A DNA stretch of 64,000 nucleotides from assembly GCA_034927505.1 (NCBI GenBank), contig JAYFPY010000028.1, positions 67,316 to 131,315 of the forward strand, read 5' to 3'. This stretch comes from RUG100 sp034927505. Its GTDB lineage: Bacteria > Bacillota > Clostridia > Peptostreptococcales > Anaerovoracaceae. The position numbers were made by a program, and so were the translations under genes. Positions 51,810 through 63,800 of this stretch are shown here, piece by piece (within the stretch, counting starts at the first letter, position 1; each line of letters starts with the position of its first letter). Under the pieces are notes generated by a model. The model saw nothing but the letters and a program-made list of their open reading frames with translations. It was not told where the DNA came from and searched no databases.

Positions 51810-54800
51810 TTACTGCTCTTTTCTGCGTTTCGCAGCTGCCATTCCGGCTCCGGCTGCTGCTATTATCATCAGCAGCAGGTACGGCATCATTGTCGTATCA
51901 TCTCCGGTTTTTGTCTTTGAGCCGTAATGCTTGACAGTTCCTGCCGGAAGAGTTCCGTCATCGTTGCCGTCTCCGTTTCCGATGCCGGCCTTGCTCTTGT
52001 CATATTTGTTTGTGAATGTCATTTTGCTGACAGACTTGCTGCCTTTCTTGTATGTCACGTCTTTCTCGAATCCGTCTTTTCCTTCTGTTATGACCACTGT
52101 CATTGTGTATTCTGCCTTGTCATATGTGTAGCCTGCTGTGCCCGTATCGACTTCTCCCAGTTCGTATACATATGTTCCGGCTTTCATGTAAGTCATCCAT
52201 CCGAATTCTACGGATCCTGCACCTTTTATCGTCTTTTCCAGACGCTGTGCAGAAGTGCTGCCCGGCATAGGCGATCCTGCTGTCTTTGCCTTCATATAGA
52301 ATTTGAACGTTCCCTTCTTTGAAGGTTTGTCTCCGCTGACCTTCTTGGCTACAGGCGGATCCTGCATTATCAACGTCCATTCTTTGACTGTCACATTTAC
52401 AGTTATGGTCATTTCATTTCCGTCCTTGTCTGTCGCCGTATATGTTACAGGATATGTTCCCGGTTCTGCCTTCAGCTGCGATCTGTCTTTCACGGTCACA
52501 GTCAGCGGATTTCCGTTCTCATCATAAGCCGATGCATTGCCCAGCTTTATCAGATCGGCATCTGTCAGCCCGTCTACCTGAGTCTTTCCTACGGAGAAAT
52601 CATTTCCTCCGATCTCGCCGCCGGTATATGAACCTTCATGATCGTACAGAGTCACATCGACTGTCACTGTCTTTCCTTCTTCAGTGGTGAATTTCAGAGG
52701 ATATGTACCGGTCTTCCCTGCAGCCTTGGCATCGTTTATAGTCTTCAGCATGGTCTGATCCACTATCAGTTCTCCCGATGGTATCGGGTTGCCGTCCTTG
52801 TCCTGTCCCACAGCCTTTGCCAGTTCGATCGCCTTTGCATTTGTCAGATCCGGATTGGCTTTTCCGTCCTTATCTTTGATGCCGTACATGAAGTCGTTTG
52901 CCGATATCTGCCCCGCATCTTTGCCCACATCTGTATAGTCTCTCAGCGAAACTATTATCTTCGCTGTTTTTCCATCCGGCGTTTTGAATGTCAGTTCATA
53001 GTCGTCTTTTTTACCTGCATCTTTGGCATCATTGATGATTTTCAGCTGGTCGGCATCAACTGTGACTTTTGACAGATCCATCGGAGTGCCGTCTTTATTG
53101 AATGCCTCTGTCGAAGCCAGCATTTTAGCGATGTCTTCACTGATATCCGCCGCTGCTCCGCCGTTCTTGTCTTTAATGCCGTATTCGAAGTTGTTGGCTG
53201 TTATGCTCTCTTCTCCGTCATTTTTGTTCACGCCGTTGTCTTTCAGTGTGACAGTGATCTCTGATTCCACGCCGTCATCTGTAGTGAATTTCAGTTTGTA
53301 CGGTCCTGTCTCTCCTGCTGTTACCGCATCGTTTATGGCTTTCAGCTGATCCTGATCCACTTTGATGTTATCAACAGTGACCGGATCGCCGTTTTTGTCC
53401 GTAGCCGATACATCAGACAGCTTCTTCGCTATAGCGTCTGTTATTGCATCCGCCGTCTTGCCTTCCGGATCCCTTACCGCATACGAGAAGTCATTCCCTG
53501 CTATGGCCGCCAGATCTTCGTTCGGATTGGTCCCGATATCTTTCAGGGTCACCGGCACGGTTATCTCATATCCGTCCTTTGTCTTGAATGTCAGGTCGTA
53601 CACGCCTTCTTTCCCGTCATGCTTGGCCTGATTTATCGCTGCCAGCATATCTTCATCTACTATTATGTCTTTTGCGTCTATAGAACATCCGTTATTGTCA
53701 TGAGCAGCTATCTGTGCCAGACGTACTGCTTCATCGGTTGTGATGTCCGGTGTTTCCTTCAACGTCTTCGTGTCCTTCATGGCATATGTAAAGCCTTCGC
53801 CTGTGATGTAGCCCTTCTCGGTAGTCACTTTAGAGCCGATGTCCTTCAGAGTCACAGTGATTTCTGCTTCTTTTCCTCCGGGTTCTGTGAACTTCAGTTT
53901 GTATGGTCCTGTCTCTCCGGCTGCTATGGCATCATTTATGGCCTTCAGCTGATCCTTGTCGACCTCTATCTTATCTGTCTGCACCCTGTTGCCGTCCTTG
54001 TCATAGGCTATGACTGAAGACAGGTTCCTTGCAACCAGCTCTGTTATGTCCGCCGCCGTGTTGCCGTCGGAATCACGGACGCCGTATTCGAAATCATTGG
54101 CGCCTATGCTGGTGTCCGTACCGTTTGAATTTGTCCCCACGTCAGTCAGAGTGACCTTTATCGTTGTTTCTTCATAAGCCGTGAAGAACTTCAGATCATA
54201 TACTCCAACTTTCCCGGCATTCTTGGCATCGTTTATTACCTTCAGCATCTTCTGATCTACTTTGATATCGGAAGCAGACATGTCCAGGCCCTTGTCGTTG
54301 GTGGCCTGTACCGCTGACAGCAGTTTGGCCATATCCTGAGTTATGTTCAGGTTGGTCTTGCTGTCGGCGCTGTTCCTTATAGCATATGTGAAATCGTTGG
54401 CGCCTATGCTTGAAAGCTTGCTGCTATCAGGATCTTTGTTGACTCCTGTTCCCTTGAGTGTTATGTATGCCGTCACAGTCACCTTGTCTGCAGTTGTGTA
54501 TGTTACAGGGAACTTGCCCAGTATTCCCGCATCGATATTAGCGTTTACATTCATCAGTTCAGTATTATCCACACTGATATCCTTGACGTCTATAGCTTTT
54601 CCGTCGCTGTCTGTGGCAGCTACAGCCATCATTGCTTTGATCTCGTCTTTCGAAAGCGTAGGAGCCTTGTTGCCGTCCTTGTCTTTGACACTGTAGAACG
54701 TATCGTTGGCCGTTATATGGGTCTCCCCGTCTTTGATCTGCGTGCCGTGGGATTTTACAGTGATCTGTATAGTCACTGATGTTCCGCCGGCCGTTTTGTA

Positions 54801-57800
54801 AGTCATTGGGATCTTCGTTCCCGGAACAGCCGTCTTGTACTGGGCATTGAACGAATTCAGAGTCGTATTGTCAACAATGAGGTCCTTCACATCGATCGGG
54901 AATCCGTCCTTGTCCACTGCCGATACTGATGCCAGTTCCTTGGCCTTGTCTGCCGTAAGAGCAGCTTCATCCTGCCCGTACTCAAAGTTGTTGGCGCTGA
55001 TGTTTTCTTTGCTTGTGACCAGTGTGCCTGCATCCTTGAAGGTGACAGTTACTGTAGTTTCAGTGCCGTTCGGCGTGCTGAACTTCAGATCTCTCTGATC
55101 CCCGGCCTTTATAGTCCCGGCTAGCAGTTCATCATTTATATTGCCTAATGTCGTTTCATCTACTATTAAGCTGCTTGTGTCTATTGTGTTGCCGTCAGCA
55201 TCGATGGCCGCTACAAATGACAGCTGTCTGGCAGCGTACTGACTCATCTGTCCGAGACTGATACCGTAACAAAAATCATTGGCCGTAATACGCTCTTCCT
55301 TCTGTGCCGCGCCGTCTCCGTGATCTCTCAGTGTGACGTATATAGTCTTTGTCACTGACGCACTGACGACCGATGGTTGATACGTAAATGTCAAAGGCAG
55401 CTTTTTCACAGTCCCGGCAGCTATGGCATCATTTATAGCCTTCAGCTGAGCGGCATCTACTGATATATTATCCAGGCGGTCTGCTGTTCCGCCCTGCAGT
55501 CCGCCGACTACGTAAGACAGTAGTTTTGAAGCATTCTCGCTGATATTCCCTTCATCGATCCCGTAAGTAAAGTCCTGTGCATCAATGGTCACATCGTAGA
55601 GGCCTGCGTTGATGTTGGTCAGCTCATGACCTTCCAGATTGTATACTATTTCTATATCTTTCGTGTATGAGTCCGGATCGAATACAGACTGTGTGGCTGC
55701 AGTTCCTCCCGTTGCTTCTTTTGTGACCAGGTTCATCTTATCTATTTGACCGAACGTCACTTTATATTTTCCCACTTTTGGAACTGCCAGTTTATATTCT
55801 CCGTTGGCATCGCTGTCCGCTTTGTTATTGGTACCTGTCCATCCGTCCATTACCTTCAGCGCATTTCCGCTTGAATCTACCACTTCCAGTTTGGCGCCTG
55901 CATATTTATCATCACGGCCGCTGTAAAGAGAATTATAATCTTTTTCTTTCCAGACTTTACCGGAGATATACATATCGCTCAGCTGATATTCCATCAGCGG
56001 CGACAGGCTGTAATCGTTGTACTTCCAGTTGTCTCCTACCTTATAGTTGTAGTACAGACTTGAATATGCCTTCTGCAGTCCTATTTCGTCCTTGTCGATG
56101 TTCAAATAGTTCACACTGAAGTTTACTAGCTCCTGATTCTCCATTTTCGGCACTGATATATGGATACTCTTGACATCCTTCAGGAAATCCGCTCTTTCTG
56201 TATCAGAAGACATTGCCTCCACTTGTGCAGTCGTCTTGTAGCCAAGATCTGCCGCATCTGTTCCACCTTTGAGACCTGCTTTGGCGGTATCCCATGATTT
56301 ACTGTAACTGATCACAGCGCCCTTCGGGAATACCGAAGCATCTATAAGACTCTTCAGTCCCGCAGTGAACTGGGAACCTGAGCTGGTCTTTCTGCTGCCG
56401 TCTCCGGCATAATCCAGATACTGAGTAGTGCTGTCCTTGACAGGAATGTTCATGTATATATTCCAGTCTGTAGTGTCTGCGTCCACGTCGCCTATTACTT
56501 TTATATTTCCTCCGAATTCATCGGAACTGGTGCCTGTGGCAGGCGTTACGAAATCACCTACCGAGGTATTGCCGTCCGGTGCCGTGGATGTCGGATATGT
56601 AGCGATGCCGGTCTCTTTCTTTTCGTTGATTATGATACTATTGGTCACAGCCTGTTCATACATGTCATACGGATTTTTCGATGTAAAGTACAGGTCTTTT
56701 TTCTCGCCTAAATTTTCCTGATACTGGCTTGATGTACTGTCAAATGTAACATAGTATCCGTTATCGGTGAAACAATTGTCTTTTTCATAAGCTGTGTCTA
56801 GCCATGAGTCTGTGATCGGCTGTTTTGCCGGGCCGTATTCCGTATTATAATCTGTCAGCAGTCCGAAGTTCACAGACGTGCCGCTGGAGATCTGTTTCTT
56901 GAACGTGATCTTCAGCATTCCGTATTTGGCATCGGCATCACCATCATTTGATGTATCACTGTCATTCAGTTTGTACTGCGGATAATATGCCGCCGTCGCA
57001 ACACTGCTGTCGATGCTTCCCGATTTATAATTCACATTCGGCATCAGTTTGTACCAGACAGTCGGCCTCAATGTAGAGACTCCAACTCTCTTTGTCGCAT
57101 CGGTAAATGTCCATGATGTCTTTGCCGTTACAGTCGTACTCTCCGACTGATTGACTGAATCAGGATTATAACTGATATCTTCCGTGAATTTGTTGATAAC
57201 TTTCTTCGATCCTATCACCATCCTGGATGACTTCTGACTGTCTGAAAAATTCAGTGTTACCGGGTCGTCCTCGTCTGTTGCAAGAGTAGTCCAGTTGTCA
57301 TATTTGAAAGATACATTATTGTACGTGAACTGATACCCGTCGCCCTTCGACTTAAGGTCGAATCCTGAAGGGGTGGTCTCCGGTACAGCTTTGTTCCTTA
57401 CCAGTCCTATGCTCGGGAACCTGGTCCTGTTCTGATTGTTGGTATACTCCACCTTCACGCTGGTCACATATTCTCCGTCGCCCAAAGCGAACGATGCGTA
57501 ATATCTGTTATTGCCCGTGCCTATATAGTATTTTGAATCGTAGCCGAATGTAGCTTTCTTCCACGTATCTCCGCTGGTGTTCGTCTTATAGTAAGCTGTG
57601 GCACTTGAGTTGTAGTATCTGTCGCTGTAAGTGCCTGTAGTACTGTCATAGGCATAATAATTTGCATCCATTACCACGCCCTGTGTCAGAGACATCATGG
57701 CCTTTTCTTCATCTGTTGTGCCGACATCGTACAACAGAGTTGCACCCTTATGATATCCGGCAAAGTTCGAGTTCAGCTGATCGTTGGTAGTCGCAATATT

Positions 57801-60800
57801 TGTCTGCTGCAGCTCCATAGTACTGAAATAGAATCTGTCGCCTGTTGCATATGGGTCGATATCATAGTTGCTGTCTGCCGTATTGATAGATGTAGCCATC
57901 TGTCCCAGAGGATGCTTTGTGGTCGTCCCTGTATCGTTGGTGACTACCTTGTCAGTCCTGTCGGGATCCGCATTGGAGTAATCGAACTGTACCTTGAAAT
58001 CGTTCAAAGTATAACCCTGTGTATTCAACTGGGTGTCCATACCGGCTGCTGTGAATCCTTTGGATGTAGACCACAATGCTTTGGATGATATCCCGTATCT
58101 GTGCGTGGTAGGATTCTGGGCCTTACTGTTGTCATTGATCCAGCTCTTTATATTCAATTTAACTCCAACTATATTGTCTATAGTACTGTATCCCACCAAA
58201 GAAGCTACCTTCAGATCATATGGATCATCTATCCATATCGGGTCTCCGTTGGCATCCGTATCCACCGCATAGGCAGTAATCTGAGATGTATAATTGTCCC
58301 AGTTGGCCATGGCAACAGACTTTCCTGTGAACGCCAGGACAGGGTCTTCATAATCCATTGTGTTTTTACTGGTCGTAATGTCTATGGCAAACCAATAATC
58401 ATTGTTTCCGTTCACCAGTGTGCCGCTGGCCTGGTTTTCAGGAGATATTGTAACACCGATCCTACTGCTTTGATCTGCTGCACTGATCACAGCATTATCA
58501 AGTACCGGAACTACTGTGACTTTTTTGTCTACGTTCTGTTCCGTGCCGTATTTGTTCACCGTGCTGTACTTTACAGTAGTTTCATAGTCTTCTGTTATCA
58601 GGCTGCCGTCTGCATGTGTTTTATGCGCCTTGACCTTGATGCTAGGCCTCCCCGATCTCACAAATGCATACCCGCCGTTATTATCAACATTGTTTACTAT
58701 GCTGTTTGACATATTGATATATTTCACAGTGACCGAAGATACGTACTGCCCCTCTTCGAGCGCAATGCTGCTGTCAGAATTGGTCTGCTCCTCTGAATCT
58801 TTGACCACATTTCCGTCTTTGTCTTTCACAGTATACATTACTTTATAGTAATTATTGCTCGGGCTCACTGACACAGGGCTGAATTCATAATCGTATCCGA
58901 TAGTATATTCCAGTCCCCTGTATACTCCGTAGCTCCTTATTCCCGGTGTTTCAGTCCACCAGTTCATCTCGGTCCTTGTTTTTCCGGTACCGATACTGTA
59001 ATCGCTGCTGCTGATACCGTCTGTTTCATCGCCGTACCACGGATATGTCCTCAGCTGCATTTTATTGCTGTCAGACAGATTTGACGGATTCACCAGTCTG
59101 ATGGCGATATCTGTGCCGCTCTTTTTTGTTGCAGTATTCGAGCTTCTGTCCCTTAATGTCTGAATCAGACTGATATCAGTTCCTTTCATGACGCCCTGGT
59201 CTGCAGGATCCGATTCGTCAACTGTTTTGTTCATCAGCAAAGCATCTCTCAGTCTTACAGTCTCTGTATCATCGCCCGAAAGATTTGTGAACCTCATCTT
59301 CAATACTACTTTTGTTGTTTCTCTGTTTGTGTCTGCATAGGTCTTGCCCGTTGCCACGTTATTGAATGTATATTTATTCGGATTTGCCAGACCTATAGTA
59401 GTGATGCCGTTCTCCGTCTTGAATTCACTGGAATCCGAATATGTAGTCGCCAGCAGAGTATCACCGGAATAATACTGCAGACTGTAATTGTATTGATTGG
59501 AAGTGGTCCGCAAACCGTCAGGCAGCCGGAACTGCAGCTTCCAATCCGGAGAAGCCAGTTTTCCCGCCTCTTTATTGACTGTGATTGTATACCATTTGCT
59601 TCCATAGTTATTGCTGTTGTAGTAAGCGTAACCTCCGCCGTTGGACACTCCAAACAGTTCTCCCGGCGACCAAACTTCATCGTTGCCGGTATTATCTACA
59701 GACATGTCCGGAAGGTCACCGTTGGCTTCCAACGTAGTTTTGGCAGTCATCACAGCATTTCCTGCCGTAGATTCCTTTGTCGATGCGTTGTATGAACCGC
59801 CTGTCAGAGCATCTGCCCTGAAATCGTATGTGTTTGTTCCTTCTACCAAATCACTGTAGAGAGTCTGGAGTTTCTGTTTCACAGTAAATGAGAAAGAACA
59901 CTGTGCCGTGCCGTCATCAGCAAAAGTATAGATGAAATATGTTCCGTTTTCATCTGTATACGATCCCTGAAGTGTCGGCGTTTTCTCCATAGAGAAAGTG
60001 ATCTCAGGAGGTTTTACTACTTCAAAGCCCTTAGGTACTTTTACCCGCAGCTGTCTTCCTTTGTCGCCTGTCACTCCTTCATATTTTACATTAAGGATCA
60101 GGTTCTCCTGGCCGCTGCCGCCCAGCACGAAGTTGCTGTTGTCTGTAAACGGACTCTTGAAATTGATCGTTACTTTACTGTCGTTGGTATTGGCAGCAAC
60201 AGTGATCTTCTTTTCTGCTGTAACTGTTTCCCCCGTGGAGCTGTTGGTCGCCTTGTATTTGACTGTATATGTTCCCACCTTCGCGGCATCGAAACCGCCG
60301 TCATCTGTTACGATGACTTTCATGTATTTGCCTCTGTCTGTCTTGGCTTCGACGCCTTCAGTTATATCCACATCTGTGTTCTGATTGACAGTCCTGTCTT
60401 CAGTTCCTGTTATTTTTATACCGTCCTTCTTGACAGTTATCTTTCTGGTTGCTGTGTACTCCCTGTTGGATGAAGGATGTACAGCTGAATATGTCACAGT
60501 GTATTCTCCCGGTACCGTATTGTCGAAACCGCCGTCATCTTTGACTTTTACGTCCACTGTCTTGTTTCCCGATATGGTCTTCGCCGTTACTCCTTTCAGA
60601 AGGTCAAAATCTTCATTCTGGAATATTTCTGTATCAGATACGCCGCTGAACTGCAGATCCGGTTTCACAGTAAAAGTCAGTTCATGTTCATATTTTTTTT
60701 CGGTAGTCGGATGTACAGCACTGTACTTCAGAGTGTATGTCCCCGGTTTGTTGACATCGAAACCGCCGTCGTCGTCCAGAGTACAGTCTACAGCAGATCC

Positions 60801-63800
60801 GTCCTGAGTCAGATAAGCCGAAACAAAACTCTTCGGATCCACATTGTCGCCTTCATAACAAGCCGTCTTCAGATCGTTGAAACCAACTCCGTTTCCTTTG
60901 ACTGTGACATTTATAGTCCCTTCAAATTTATTTATTATATTTGCATCGGCGTTTCCTGTGCCGTCATAATAGGTTATGGTCACAGGCACCTTCTGACTTC
61001 CGGCCTCTTCAATATCAAATCCGGTCGTGTCATACTCAACCTTTATGTAATTTGTTTTGTCCTGCCATTCCTGAAAGCCGCTCCTGTTGTCTATGACCTT
61101 GTAATCATTGCTGTCTGTCGCATTGAACTGATAAGAAGCCTTCATGCTGTTATAATAACCCCATTTGCTGTTTTTCGTCTTCATCTTTCCCGTGAAGAGG
61201 AAACAGTCGGTATCTCCCTGATTTACCTGAGCGCTGCCGGACACTGTGCTGTTGTACTTGGAAGTCGAACTGTCATATGCTTTGTTTATATTCATATTAT
61301 AGTTATCTTCAGATCCGTAGTAATTAAGACTCCCGTTGGCATAATCAGTCCGTATGCTAACATACACAGAACCGTCTATAGTATATTGAGTGGTCCCGTC
61401 GTTATATTTTAAAGTGGCACCGACATTTTGGCCGTACCCATTTTCTCCCATATGTTCTTTTAGCGTTGTCAAGTCATTTTCATTGTAGTCTACAGTTATC
61501 CAATTATTATAATCTTCCGTAGATTGTTGATTATACCCAGTGTACTTGTTTCCGTCTGCCGCTGTATATTTGTTCAGGCCAAGACTGTACAGTTCTTTTT
61601 TAGTAAACTTATGGTCATCGCTGAGCACTTCAGGAAGATCCTCGGCTGTGGAAAGAACCTCGTAATTCCCGCCAAAGTAACTGGTCCCGTTTTCTGCTGC
61701 AGGATAATAGTTGAAATTGATGCTGCCGTTATAATCAGATGCTGCCATCTGCCCATTTCCTTCTGTATGGACCGGCTGCAGATTCACATTCAGCTCGCCC
61801 ACTGCCACATACTCTGCTGCTCCCGATTCTGCGCTTGCACGGAAAATAAATGTCATTGGCAAACTCTGAAGTCCTGCCACATCAGGATCATATTTGGAAG
61901 TATCGATTTCTATCTCATACCTTCCGTCAATTTTTGACGGGTCTTCGCCGTGGTATGACCAGCTCTCGCCATCCACATCCTGATTCCAATGTAAATAGCT
62001 CCCGTCTTCCGGTTTGGCCAGTGATTTCAATGTATCTGCCGACATGCCCACGGCGCCTGTTACGCCGCCATATGCAGACTGATTGTAGCTATCGTATCGT
62101 GCACTGAAGTACCTGGTGTTTCCCCAGTTGTCAAAATAGAAATTTGCATTCGATTCTATTTTTTTTGAGATGTTTACGGTAATGGTCTTGTCTGTTTCGG
62201 CTGTTGACGGATATCCATCGATGTGATATGTGATCTTGTACTGTGCGCTGTTCTTGCCTTCAGGAATGGGATTCTTATTATCATATCCTCCCTGGCTGTT
62301 TACTGAAATATAGTTTGTGTCTATCTTTGTTCCGTTTTCTTTATAGAAATACGATTTCAATGCCGTAAGAAGATCTGAAGGCAGCGGATCAGATACATTT
62401 TCCCCCACCTGATAGCTGACGCTGGTGCTGTCATTTAGCTGACCGGTCGGGTATGCAGTATTGAAATACACGCCTGCATCCCTGACATAGGCCGTTCGAT
62501 ATGCGTTTACTTCATCAAGAGTATCTTTATCTACTGCAAAGTATCGGATGTTCCAGCTTCCGGTATTTATCGTATCGAAATTGTCCGCCTTTATGTAGTA
62601 TGGCTGTGCATTGCCTTTATAGTCTGTACATGTTACAAACTTTCTCAGATCCTGCTCTGTCCACACCTGATTTTTTGAGAAATACAGAGCCGGACTGGTG
62701 AATGTTATGTTGGTCCCTTTGACAGTGACTGTACATGTATTGGAATATCCCAGCTGCACTTCTTCATAATTGCCTGATTCCGTATTCAGTTTGTTTATAT
62801 AGAATTTTGCCCGCATTTTGTAAATACCGGCCGTGCCCTGAAGAGAATTGCCTTTGACATTATCTTTGTCGTCTACCCAGTTGTATCCCAGAGACTGTTC
62901 ATCTCCGGATGGACTGGTGGAATATACGATCCCGGTGGAAGTGTCCGTATAAGTTGCCTTGAAATTCTTATACCAGCCATCATCTGCCTTGCCCTTCTTC
63001 ATTTCGTAAGAATCCGGCAGTCCGCTGTAATCCACATCTTTGTCGTTCAGTGTCTTGGTCTCGGCTGCCTTGCTGCTTTTCTTTGCCTGATCTTTAGTAT
63101 CGTTTGTGCTGTTTGTATTTTCACTGCTTTCCGTATCCTTTGCAGCCACAGCTTTTACTGTGATCTGTTTTGCAGTGCTGTAATCTCCGCCTTGAGCTTT
63201 TGCCTGTAACACAAAGGCTTTTCCAAGGTCGGTATCTTTATCGATCGTTGCTTTGATGCCAAGAGAGTATTCTGATGCATCATCTCCGAAAGTATATGTG
63301 ACAAGCGTTCCGTCCTGTGAATACTCGTCATCTTTATATTCTTCCGTTTTCACTTTGTTGATCTCATCTTTGCTGTCGATCTTCACGCCTTCCGGTATCC
63401 GGATCTCCAGTTTTTTATCTTTCGTGATCCCCTCAGGGAAAGTCCCCTTAAAGGTGAAGGACATTTGTTTATCTTTCGGCTGTTCAATAGTAACGCCGTC
63501 TTTGGTCCATTCTCCTTTCTCCTTCAGGTCATCTGTCGTCACAGTTAGATTATCAGCATCAAAAACTATTTCTTCACTGTCGGTCTTTTCCCCGCTGTCT
63601 GTTTTTTCGCTGTCCTTCTGTTTCTGACTGCTGTCATCTGCGACATCATCAGCTGCGTTCTGATCTGCCTGCGTCTGCACATCTTCAGATTTCTGTGTGC
63701 TCTGATCAGAGCCGCTGTTTGCATCAGCACCAAAAGTTGTCGGCGCTGTCCCTATTATCATCGCTGCAATCAAAAGCATGACAATAAGGTTCTTTCCCTT

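Noticed and set aside
52380..55610. Regular spacing of similar 270-bp units, considered as a DNA repeat or CRISPR-like array
   Set aside because: The units are in frame inside the giant surface protein and diverged at the DNA level; they are protein repeats.
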